A stretch of DNA of 64,000 nucleotides from the NCBI GenBank assembly GCA_021018995.1, contig CM037590.1:66435597-66499596 (forward strand). The letters run 5' to 3'. This stretch comes from Chloranthus sessilifolius (lineage: Eukaryota > Streptophyta > Magnoliopsida > Chloranthales > Chloranthaceae). Positions 48,417 to 59,241 of this stretch are shown here, piece by piece. The position numbers were made by a program, and so were the translations under genes. The stretch's first letter is position 1. Each line of letters starts with the position of its first letter. The notes beneath the pieces are model-generated. The model was given only the letters and a program-made list of their open reading frames with translations, was not told the origin of the DNA and ran no database searches.

Positions 48417-48557
48417 TTGATCGATCAATGCTCAATTTGATCGATCAGACAGTCCTTTTTCACAGAACATAGTATAAAATGGTTTGATCAATCAACCTTC
48501 TTATTTGATCGATCAAATGCACAGTTGATCGATCAATTCACGAAATTGATCGATCAA
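48417..48557. repeat. Cluster of TTGATCGATCAA palindromes (small)
   Basis: Six copies, some with one change, of the perfect 12-bp palindrome, irregularly spaced, immediately upstream (on the minus strand) of the transposon-protein pseudogene. The same motif is arrayed at 54049-54355. Confidence 0.85.
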
Positions 48558-50378
48558 TCATTACTGCCAACCTGTTTCTTTAAACACACCTCATTAATGG
48601 AGGCATTACCCAGTCCCTATTTCACCACGTATAGGGTATCAATATATGCTATCTAGACAACTCCAACTGAATGGAATTATGGTACCACGTACATAAAGCA
48701 ATAATGGGTTAGAATTTAAAATCGCAAAAATTACCTCTCGCATTAGGTGAATAAATGCGGGTATTACTCACGAATTTTGGCTTCGCGTTCCCAGTTTGCC
48801 TTTGTAGCTGAGTGATTTACTCGCGAATTCCATGGTTTAGGGTTCTATTCTCCATCCCATCTCATGATTTTCACACCATTGAACACCAATAATTAAAAGA
48901 ACATACGGCTAAAGTATCTTACCTTGGGTCGGCTGATTTCTCAGCCCACGAGCTCGACAAGCTCTAGGGTTCCAATGGTTTAACAATCTCCAAAACTAGT
49001 GGCGATCCTTGCTAGCTTCGACACAATTGCATGACGTCCATGCTCCACATTCACGAGCAATAACGCCCTCACCAAATCTCCTTCTCTTTCTTCTTAAATT
49101 TCACCACTCAACATAATTGCAAGAGTTAAAGCAAAAGGAATAATTTCCATTTCTAGCCAAGCCTTTAAACTTCTAACCGCTAGTATGTAAAGCATACACA
49201 CCCCCCATAGGTGTGCAAGATCACATCAATGGTCCATACCCTACACACATGTGCACTGTACACCCATACGTAATCTAACACACCTCATTACATTTGACTT
49301 CCACATAGCCGAACCAGTGACCAGACGAGCACATCTCCCTAAGTAGCAACGTGTGGGTAAAGAAGACACATCAAGAGTCCTTCCACCATCCACACTTACG
49401 CACATCTATAATCCGCAGATTGGTCATCTGCCTGCAGGAAGCCATATAATTTAGAAGTCCTCATCATAATTTCAACGTCCTCCAAATTAGGGTTATCATA
49501 ATCTCCCTATCTGAAAGGAATTTCATCCTCAAAAATACCCTAAAGATATCCCGAGTAAAACTCAATTGTTCATAACGTCAATACATGTGCGCAAAGGTAT
49601 TATGGGTGAAATAGTCACAACCATACAGTCGTCACTCATATATGCGCAACCCCTCTCTCAGAGTCCACACATCCACAATGAACTCAGACGTATCCAGAGT
49701 CGAAATAGTTTCCCCCAAAATCAGTGTATCCACACGACCCCTATAGGTAAAATTGTCGGGTTAATATACAGGTCGCCAAGGTCATCCCAAATCTACTGAA
49801 AAAGTGTGACAGTCTTCTCATGCACCGGGTATCTCATATCCCACCTCCATAAGCAATTATATACAGTAGTATGTCACCATCACGTTAACCATTAGTCAAA
49901 AGAAAACGATCATAATGCCCGCAAAATTCATACACACGCAAAAACTAGTTGTTGGGCTTTTTATTAAGGATACCCCCCTCTTATTTACTTGACTAGTGTT
50001 CATTCCACAAAGAATTGTATATTGATTGTGAGATTAAGACTACTTAACTAGAATGTATCTATAAATAGGATCAATCAAACCTTGAAGGACATACAATGTG
50101 CTGTCCATTCAACAGGTCTTCACTTCAAAGATGTTAATCATTAGGAACATGCATCATTTCCATTATATTAATCACAGTGACCCCTTATGATTGCAAAAAT
50201 ACTCATGGAGCCTAGTGGATAAATTTTGAAACATACCATTCATTCGAAAAAAAATCTAATTCACCAAATTGATGTTATCATTATTAGAACACATCAACTC
50301 ATGACTCAGAATAGGTCTCATCTGTCTACGAACAAATGTTCACACTCACCCACTTTCTGATATGCAACAGTGATAAGA
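48558..50378 (+). other. Non-coding stretch, possibly old LTR sequence
   Basis: No gene. Text near 48930-49020 (start-of-gene-like CTCCTTCTC runs, GCTCGACAAGCTCTAGGG) could be decayed LTR on the minus strand, but no boundaries were found. Confidence 0.3.
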
Positions 50379-50571
50379 GATATCACCAAAATGAGATAAA
50401 GTCCTCACCAAGATGAGATAAAGCGATCACCAATATGAGGTATAGCCATCACCAAAATGAGATAAAGTCATTATCAAAATGAGGTAAAGCCATCAGCAAA
50501 ATGAGATAAAGCCATCGCCAACATGAGATAAAACTATTAGCAAGATGAGATAAAGCTATCACCAATGTGAG
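50379..50571. repeat. Minisatellite, 22-bp unit, almost 9 copies
   Basis: Tandem units with the core CACCAAAATGAGATAAAG, each 22 bp, with one to four changes per unit. The array ends in a partial unit at 50571. It is not translatable as a useful repeat. Confidence 0.88.
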
Positions 50572-51404
50572 AACCTCTAAAATCTACCACAACGATCGTG
50601 AAATCTTCAACTTTTATGCCCTTAAGCAACTTTCTGATACATGAATATAATTCCAATCATACGGAAGGGCAAAGGAGTGTGACACATCTCAACTTTCAAA
50701 TCAAGGATATAATTTTAAATAGTTTCTTTCAACATTATACAATTTAAGTGCACCGGGGTAAGGATATAATTACCACCATGATTAATCATCTCTCATATGC
50801 ATAACTCCCAATACAATCCCCATACTAACGAAATCTCCATATAGGTCCTTGAGAATCCATAGCAATTCATCATGGCTTAGGTGAAAATAGCGCAATCCAT
50901 CGTAGCGACATCCAATTCTACTCTCCCATGATATTCGTAATTAAATTTTCATATTCTCTGACAATACTGACATGATTTTCTTAAACTTTTCCAATTCTCA
51001 GAAAACTTTAAGAATACATTACAGCGATTTACAATCAAACTCATGTTTGGAAGGAATGCATCTAATTACACATCAGTCATAAATCATTAGTCAGGATGAA
51101 GAATATGAGGATTAAGTCCGCTAATTCAACTTCATTTCTCATAAGTATTAAGGAAATTTCAAATTCACTAAACAATTGTCCTTAAGAAATTTATCGTAAC
51201 TGTCAAGATTTATTAAGTCTGTCAATTTAACCATCACTTACGTAGTTAATTTTCTGAATTTAGAATTCGTTTATGTCATGCAAGTGATTTAAGTCGATAC
51301 ACAAGCGATAATGTTATGATATTCCACACGTGTCAAAACCAACAAAATTCCTGAATCATCTGAACATTAAAACAAAATCTTGACAATTGATATTGAACCT
51401 ATAC
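50572..51404 (-). other. Region downstream of minus-strand gag; no protease or RT
   Basis: On the minus strand the sequence directly after gag starts GTATAGGTTCAA, intron-like (see findings), and then shows no retroelement domain. The pol gene of this element appears to be deleted or lies outside what is recognisable. Confidence 0.4.
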
Positions 51405-51971
51405 CTTGGGCATCTTGAGTCGCAGGAAGAATCGGCTTGAAAGTAGACGTCGAGGTCTCCCGTTTTTGTCGCATATCTGGGCAGTTCTTGACTCGGTGTC
51501 CTTACTCACCACATCTAAAACAAGCACCCGAGATTAGCCCACAAGCCTTCGTTCTATGACGTTTCCCACACCACGCACATATTACAAATGGTGTAGATGA
51601 GGAGATAGGTAAGGCCTGCCATACCGGAGTAACTCTAGTCGTCGCCAGATGTAAAGAGTGAGAACTACCTTGAGTGGTTGTCGAGGCCATCGCTTCCTTT
51701 TTCAAAGCAGGACAATGTCTTATTAAGTGTCCCATTCGTCCACACCTAAAGCAAACCCAGTAGATCTTCTACAGTCTCTCGCTAGGTGTCGCCCGTCACA
51801 CCTAGAACATGGTTCATTTAATGTCGATGGAGAGGTGTGAGTCGTCCTTCTCAACATTGTCGTAAGTAACGCAGCCTGCTGAGTCATAGTGCTAAGCATC
51901 GCTTCAAGCAACTGCCTATTCGGCTCACCTCCTCTAGTGTGTATAATCTTAGCCTTCTTTCGTGGTGTCAT
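51405..51971 (-). pseudogene. gag: Gypsy gag, second family: nucleocapsid with four zinc knuckles
   Basis: Starts MTPRKKAKIIHTRGG on the minus strand, 340 bp after the primer-binding site. It has knuckles CSRCDGRHLARDC, CFRCGRMGHLIRHC, CAWCGKRHRTKAC, and CFRCGE followed by an in-frame stop and GHRVKNC. The alternation of CX2CX3HX4C and CX2CX4HX4C is that of the array gypsy, but duplicated to four. A frameshift separates the first and second knuckle. The capsid domain is absent between the basic start and the knuckles, so the gene is an internal-deletion relic. It ends with codons for DAQ and CAA-G|GTAT. Confidence 0.75.
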
Positions 51972-52309
51972 TTTGATCTGTTAACATGACTCAAAATTCC
52001 AATCAATAATTGTCATAGTCACAATGGCCCAAAGTGCCAACAACATCTTAAAACATATTTTATCTAATAGCCGTACATTTATCAAATCATCCAATATTTC
52101 CCTTAAAAGTGATTATGAGATCCACAATTTAAGTCTTAGATCGAATCCCAAGTTCTAAATCTCCAGTCACAGCAGCGAGTTCCCTATAGAAGCTAAAAGC
52201 AAAACTCCACTAACTTTGTTAAAGTCCTAATTGGGTCATAGAAAACTCACTTCCTGACTATACCTACATCCATAGCCTAGTCTGAAGTCCTAACATGACC
52301 TAAAGCCTA

Positions 52310-52322
52310 GGCTCTGATATCA
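52310..52322 (-). other. Primer-binding site, second gypsy family
   Basis: On the minus strand TGATATCAGAGCC follows the LTR end after the same 2-base gap as in the array element. This is complementary-type to initiator tRNA-Met with one change from TGGTATCAGAGCC. Confidence 0.8.
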
Positions 52323-52324
52323 AC

Positions 52325-55220
52325 TGTGACAGCCCGGATTTCCGCACTTAGAAATCCGTGCCATCAGGATCATGCTCTAGATGATCGCCAAGATAAATCA
52401 TAGAGTGTCTGCTTGTTTAGCAGAAATCAGAGCAGACACTGTCTAGTAGTGGTAGATCGAGTCATCATATAAGGCTTTAAAAGAGAGAAAAATTTAACAA
52501 TACCTATATATAAAATAAAATAAAATACATCCTCAAAAAGAAACCAAAAAGAATCATTGGTGATGGACATTCGTCACATAAAAGCAATGGTTCTAAGTAG
52601 TGGTTCCTATAAGATGTACACAAAAGAAAATAAAGTATCTACAAAGTTTTAAGTACAAAATCGTGGCCACCAGAACCACAATAATCCAAAACATATACAG
52701 ATCCCAAAATGTCCAGTCTAATCAAATACCCTAGCTATGGGTGGTGCTCATCAGCAGGGGTATTGGTATTCTCCTCCTAAACCTCAGCCTTCGGATCAGG
52801 TTGGTAGTCAGGTTCGCTCTCAGTGCCGGGAGTTCTAGCCTCAGAACCTATTAATGTTATAGAAAATAGGGTGAGCTACATCTTAGCTCAATAGAAGAAT
52901 CTCAACTAAAATTGTACTGAAAATGTAAGACATGATTTGCAGGTAGTATTTTAAAGCAGGAAATCAAATCAGAATATGCAGACAAAGTAAATCAAATGAC
53001 ATGTAATGAGTTTTCAAACAAGAACATATGTTATGCATATATATTATTTGTGACTTAAATTGTGAATATTTTTAACTTAAGAAACTCCCGTGACTATATA
53101 TAGCGGAGTCGATAGGAAATCTCAACCAATTATCGTTCATATGGACAATTTATTTATAGTGCAACAATGCCTCATCTATGGAGTGCAATTGTGCAGAGGG
53201 ATTATCAAAACAGATGCACGATTGTGCCAGGGCACGGATATACCGCCGAGTCGGTGGGGATCATCTGGTTAAATCCTTAAATCACATAGACACATATAAC
53301 CTCAAGAATCAGATAGCAGAAATCAGGAACATATTTCAGCATACAGAAATCAGAATGCAGGAATCAGAGATGACAGAGCTTTATCAATATGAAAACATGC
53401 TTTTTAAAATAGAAATCAGGGTACTGATGTGAAAGAATCATGAAATCATAGTCAGATACATTTTAGGTTGGATTTCCTCTACCTTAACGGATCTTTCTAA
53501 GCAATCCAACGCCGTTCCAAAGCAATCGAAAAGTTCTTATCCACGGCTTCCACTCTTAGTCTACATCACACACATGATGATATATAAAAATTTGATCCTA
53601 ATTATTAATAATGTTGACGTATTTAAGTGTTTTCTCAAAATCGAGACGGAAATGGATAATTTCGTGTTGACTCGAAACTTGACCCAACTTCCCACCTTAT
53701 TTTGACCCTCAAAACATTTGATTAAAGATTTAGTTAATTAATAAAAGAGTTAGATCTCGTCGTACTCTTTCCAACTCATCAAGAATCGCGTCAATTGGAG
53801 TTTGGGACAAAGAGTTATGGCCAAAATACCGAAGCTATATCGATACTTCAGTCAAAACGTGCTAACTTAGAACTTGACCAAACTTCCAGCTCAATTTTGA
53901 TCATAAAAAAAAATTACTTATCAATTAGTTAATTCATAAAAGTTATAGATTTAGTTGTTCTCTTTCCAATGCCGCAAGAATCGCATCAATTGGAGTTCAG
54001 AGTAAAATGTTATGGCCAAAACACTAAAGTAGTGTCGGCACAGTCAAATTGATCGATCAATACCACATTGATCGATCAATTTCACCCTTGATCGATCAAC
54101 CATCACATTGATCGATCAATTTCAAATTTGATCGATCAACACATCACATTGATCGATCAATCTTCACATTGATCGATCAATGTTGTCGGGAATGAACTTT
54201 CAGCAACTAAACTTGCTGTTTTTCTAATTGTATATATAATTTGATCGATCAATCACTCAAATTGATCGATCAATACCAAATTTGATCGATCAATCACCCA
54301 GATTGATCGATTAATACCCAATTTTGATTGATCAATCACCCAATTGATCGATCAAAACCTTCAGAAATGCACAAGTATAAGGTTTTGTCATTTTTGATCT
54401 ATTTTCATCCAAATCTTCTGCGATCTTCATCCAATCACACACACCTACACACTAAACTAAAACAAGGATTTATTCTACAATCTAAACCATTAAAATCAAA
54501 GAAAAACTAACATTTCTTCGGTCGATTTTGCGCCCTTAAAGAATCGTTGTCCAAAAAGGGTTTCGAAACAAAACTTCCGGATCTCTACGGCGATTTCACA
54601 ACGATTGATCACCACGTATTCAAGATGAAGTCGTCAATGATCAACGCATCGATCTCAACCTTCTTAATGCTCGGTTAGCGATCGTGAGGTGGAACGTTTC
54701 TTGAAAATGGAGTTTCTAAATAAAAAGGAGTTTCAACGGTCGAAATTCACCAAAGGCGGAATTCAAGCGTGGCCGGCGTCATGTGCTTTGCAAAGGTTGC
54801 GGAGATTGCGGCGCGGTTGAAATCGAAATCTCATGATTTCTCATAAGGGTTCCACGGGGAAGAAGCTCTCTCTCTCTAGAACTCCCAAGCTTCAAGTTAT
54901 GCTACCGGTTGAAGCTTCTTAGAGAAGCTTGTCTTTTAATTAGCTAAAGGGCTTAGTTCCCTTGTTAAACATATACATCCAAATGAGTTTTAACCTTATC
55001 CAAGGGCCTGATTCGGCGTTGAGCGGCATACGATGCATCGGTGCACGGCTTCCACACTAAAGGCCAAAACACACATTTAAACCTTAATCCATCCCCACAA
55101 GTTATCATAATATTATTTAAATATTCATTATTATATAAAAATCTAAAATGACATCGGTTTTCATGTCGACCACACACTCGAGGTCAGTCGAGTTCGGGTC
55201 TAATTTTTCAGGTTATTACA
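52325..55220 (-). repeat. Gypsy LTR, second family (minus strand, about 2.9 kb)
   Basis: On the minus strand it begins TGTAATAACCTGAAAAATTAG and ends CCGGGCTGTCACA, closely paralleling the array LTR (TGTAATATCCCGAAAATTTAG...GGTTGTCACA). It contains the stem-loop TGAGCTA...TAGCTCA at 52872-52890, a short acidic frame at about 52735-52855, and the palindrome array at 54049-54355. No partner 3' LTR was found in the window. Confidence 0.82.
54049..54355. repeat. Array of 13 TTGATCGATCAA palindromes inside the LTR
   Basis: Thirteen copies in two blocks (54049-54182 and 54240-54355), ten of them perfect or nearly so, mostly 18-21 bp apart with variable spacers such as TCACA. Self-complementary, so strandless. 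Confidence 0.9.
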
Positions 55221-55224
55221 CATA

Positions 55225-57110
55225 AGAACGAACTTGACTGTTAAAGTACCTTTCCGTGTATGGTTCCTCTTTTCAGGTAGGTTCCATTCTTGTCATCTCT
55301 TCATTGGGTTTGCATATGGTGTACGGCGTGTCCACTTTTTTAGTTAGGTTCTATTATCATCTGTTCATTTGCTATATTGCTTTGGTTGGCACAAGGAAGA
55401 TCTATGTGCTGGTTACCTACCAGATTGGGTTTTTTATTTTCTATTTGCTATATTGCTTTGGTTGGCACAAGGAAGATCTATGTGCTGGTTACCTACCAGA
55501 TTGGGTTTTTTATTTTCTATTATTTATTATTTACTAGTGTTTTGGGTCAAATTGATCAATGGACTTAGGTTTACCTACCTAGAATTGAGGCCCAATGAAT
55601 AAATAGGCTGGGCTCAGTCAGTTTTGATTTCTGAGCTAAAATAATAAATGGGCTTAGGTTTGGGCTGGAGTTTTAGGTCTAATTAACATTAAGCTAGTTT
55701 AACAGACATCCGAACAGGCCCGTTGCCCAAATCGGTTGAACCCACACGAGGAAGAATTGAACTTTTAGCCAAAATCATGCTCAAGCGCTCTACGCACTAT
55801 GATCCGAGTCTCAATTTAGGCCCAACCCAGGTATTAAATGGGCATGGATATAATGGGCCTCACATACCACTACTACTACCCATGAATTGAGTCCATTTAG
55901 GACACACCCAATTGAGCCCGTTGGACCTATTGATAACAACTATGGATGCGAACGGGCTGATTGAATTTTAAATGAAATCAGGCCTGCGCTCAACCTGTTA
56001 TGACTAGAACCCTACGTTAGGGCCCAACCCAGCTGTGACGTGTCCTTGAGTAGAGTCATGGGCCTGGCTCTATTATCACAGCCCGTTCATGTCTTCCATG
56101 TCAGCCATAACTCTATCAACACTTATCCGTCACAGTAGCGGACGCAAGATTTTAATCTAGAAAGGGCGCAAGATGAATTAGGTATCATTCATGGTAGGCT
56201 GAGAAAACTTAGTTTCATGTCCCACAGCCATGCAAATTTTGTAGTTGCCACCCGATACTTGAATTTCTTACCCGCAGAAACGGCTGCCTTCGCAAGCTTA
56301 TTCATGAAAGACCGTTGAGCGTAATCTGCTCCTCGCCCTCGTCCACTACACATGAATAAAATATATAAAAATAAAATAATTTAAATTATTTATTTATAAA
56401 AATAATTCTCATCAACAATATATATAAACCAAATATTCTTTCTTTCCAATCCTTTGAACTGAAAGTGAGGGATTTGCGATGGTTAGTTAATGGATACTAA
56501 TAAGTAAAAGGGGCCCTTTATTTTAAACCAAATATTCTTTCTTTCCAATCCGAATTTCATGTGATTACTCTGTTGAGGGCTTTGAATCAGACTATGGAGA
56601 ACATATTTTACCCCCGTCTTCTATAAAATGGATCTTTAGATAATGGTTGTACCATGGAATGGTTGGATTTTGATTTGACGTGACGCACATCTCGTAAAGT
56701 GATCATACAACCGCGTTTGATGTATGCTCATAATGATGTTCACTTTTTGTGATGTGTGTCACGTGGAGCCAAAATATCATCATCTGATAGGAGGATCATG
56801 ATCTCAAAATCCATTGTGTGAAACATTAGGAAAAAATGACATCCATCATCTGATTCAAATCAATCATTAATATAAACAATTGAAACTCGGTTGAAAAGGA
56901 AGAATAATAGGTTGTAAATACAGGTATCCTAAGTAAATTTGTTCTGTTTTCTAGTACGGGCGGACGCCAATGCTCATTGTTATACCCCCAATAAAACCTT
57001 TGATCAATGAAGATGGACCTTAATCTCTGTTAAAATAGCTAATTAACAGCCACTAACAGTATATGGCCACAATGCCCTCACCACTTTCATAAATGGCAAT
57101 GGCATTTTTT
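55225..57110 (+). repeat. Unclassified dispersed repeat, copy 2
   Basis: Matches 9330-10810 and parts of 15825-16320 in order. It has an internal perfect 76-bp tandem duplication at 55368-55519. It is uninterrupted by copia, so it shows what the repeat looked like before the array copy was split. No coding domain; the ORFs at 55256-55602 only reflect the duplication. Confidence 0.65.
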
Positions 57111-57113
57111 TTA

Positions 57114-57512
57114 GGAGCCATTACTTGCACATGCTTTTTAAGTGATTGCATCGAGGTTAAAGAAAGACATTATATTTTAGGGGCATGTGACATGTGAAAA
57201 TGCAATTTAGGCCGTCTGATTTAAAGTTCATGATCTATAGATCCTTAGTCGATAAGATTAGAGCAAAACATGATATTTATCATATGGATTTATTGTTGTC
57301 AATCGTTGAATCAAATAATAGCCTTTAACTATATTTAATCACATGATGAAGATTATATTTTATGCCAATCTTATCCATTAAGGATCGGTAGATTATGAAC
57401 TTTAAATCAGATGATCCAGATTATGTTTTCACATGTCACATGTCCCTAAAATACTAAGTCTTTTTTTAACTAGGGTGAAATCACTTAAAAAGCGAGTGCA
57501 AGTAATGGCTCC
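57114..57512. mobile_element. Fold-back MITE (long inverted repeat)
   Basis: Two arms of nearly 200 bp are inverted copies of each other: GGAGCCATTACTTGCAC at the left and GTGCAAGTAATGGCTCC at the right, with GACATGTGAAAA, TTTAAAGTTCAT and GATAAGATT in both arms. The centre is near 57313. Target duplication is not clear. Confidence 0.75.
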
Positions 57513-57674
57513 CTTCGTTTTAAGCTTGGTAATGACATTTTTAATAAGTACACTTGTCATTAAAGTTGTATCTACTAAAAAAAAAAAAAAATGGGTATTT
57601 GACTTGACACCTGCACATGGGCGAATCATGTTTTAAATATTAGCCTTATCTCATATTTTTTTGGATTAGGCCCA

Positions 57675-57678
<4 letters not shown>

Positions 57679-57764
<86 letters not shown>
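57679..57764. repeat. Microsatellite (AT)n(AG)n
   Basis: About 26 AT units followed by about 17 AG units. Confidence 0.95.
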
Positions 57765-57766
<2 letters not shown>

Positions 57767-58135
57767 GATTAGGTCTTCCAAGATCCACGTGGAGAAGGTC
57801 CTCCAATGGAGGGTGGTGACCGTCCTCCAAGATCACGTGGAGCTCCGCGTGGCACGCAAAACGCTTTTTGGGTGTTATGTAGAGCATAGGTGGATAGTTT
57901 AGATCAATATTAAAAAAAAAATTTGAATTTTTTTTTTTAAACCCACAAGTCAAAGTTTGGCGATTTTCATTGGTCCACATTTCACGATTCAAAAAATACA
58001 CGATGGAGATGAGTTTTTAATTTATTTTTTTTCAAAGATGATCTAAGCAGTGCACCCAAGGTCCACGTGCCATTGAACAAATATTTTGGATGCCACTTGG
58101 AGCTCCACGTGGAAGGTTGGAGGACGGATCCCTTT
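57765..58135. mobile_element. Possible MITE between two AT microsatellites
   Basis: The ends are imperfect inverted repeats sharing TCCACGTGGA and TCCTCCAA/TTGGAGGA-type blocks, with several CACGTG-containing words inside. It lies exactly between (AT)n(AG)n and (AT)n tracts. Family not recognised. Confidence 0.4.
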
Positions 58136-58136
58136 T

Positions 58137-58182
<46 letters not shown>
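58136..58182. repeat. Microsatellite (AT)n
   Basis: About 23 AT units. Confidence 0.95.
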
Positions 58183-58184
<2 letters not shown>

Positions 58185-59046
58185 CAAATATGAACTAGAG
58201 TAAATACCGAAATTGCCTTTTTGGCAATTTTATTTATTTAAATAATTAATATTTTAAAAGAAAAATACACTCGAATATGAACTATCTCGTAACACCACAT
58301 CTTTCTTTACTATATGAATAAATTCTCTGGATATAGGTTTGTACACGTAGATAATATTAAAATAGTAGCTACATTTAGGAGTGATAATAGGCTGGTCGTT
58401 AGCACGGTGAACAATTGTGTTGCTCCTTATATCCATTATCTCCGTTCTCAAACTGGTGTTTATCCAACTCAAGCTGTTTCATTCTGTTGCTCTTGGTGGC
58501 TGGTTAAAGGAAGAAAATTTGTTAATAGGGTGGTTATGGAGGTTTCAGAATAACCCTGTTTCATAATTATTAATACATGCGAAGGTATGGATCAAAGTCG
58601 ACCATTGATGGCAAGATGAAGAGAGTGATGCCACGAAGCTGCTAATTGCCGATCGAATAGACGCTATTTCTCAACGAACGATTTCCTTTTATTTTCGGTG
58701 TTCTCGTGGCACAAAAGGCTACTTTTATAGCCAAAACTCCAACATTCGGATATGCGTGCATTCAATCGGAGAAACGGCCCATCTTAATTTTGTGATCAAT
58801 TTGCGATAAACCCAATTATCGTTTTACAAATATTTATTTCTAAAAAAATTTTCAAAATAATTATCAGTTGATGTAATATAGGATAAAATCCATTTGGGTC
58901 TAAATTTGGTAACAAGGTTTATTACCCATATTATGGATGTGTAATTTTTTATTAAGAGAGAGCTCATATTTTAAGTTTCTTATTAATCTGAAGAACACCC
59001 ATATAGATTTGCCTCTGAAGTTTTGAGTGGGAGAAGAGAGGGAGAG
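58183..59046 (+). other. Upstream region of the transporter gene
   Basis: Presumed promoter and 5' UTR. No clear TATA box could be fixed. A GA-rich stretch (GAGAAGAGAGGGAGAGATG) leads into the start codon. An ORF at 58314-58553 has no recognisable domain. Confidence 0.35.
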
Positions 59047-59200
59047 ATGAACGGTGAGAAGGAAATTGGTGCAGATCACAAGGTGGAGCATTCTTTGATG
59101 GTTTCAATGGGGATTAGAGGAAGGGAAAAGAGAAACAAGTACGCTTTTGCTTGTTCTATAATTGCTTCTATGATCTCAATTATAATGGGCTACGGTATGT

Positions 59201-59241
<41 letters not shown>

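Noticed and set aside
48417..54355. Possible CRISPR-like or satellite array from regularly spaced TTGATCGATCAA
   Set aside because: The repeats are only 12 bp, the spacers are short and variable, and this is a plant nuclear context; it is described as palindrome clusters in LTR sequence.
55256..55602. Overlapping ORFs of 63-93 codons with repeated peptide
   Set aside because: The repetition comes from a 76-bp tandem duplication in a non-coding dispersed repeat.
57666..58001. 111-codon minus-strand ORF
   Set aside because: Half of it is translated microsatellite (SLSLSL, YIYIYI).
58314..58553. 79-codon ORF before the transporter
   Set aside because: No domain, no support from neighbours, and antisense ORF of similar length; may be chance or a lost exon, not enough to call.
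59023..59046. Upstream extension of the transporter N-terminus
   Set aside because: It would need a non-ATG start; the ATG at 59047 is the first in frame.
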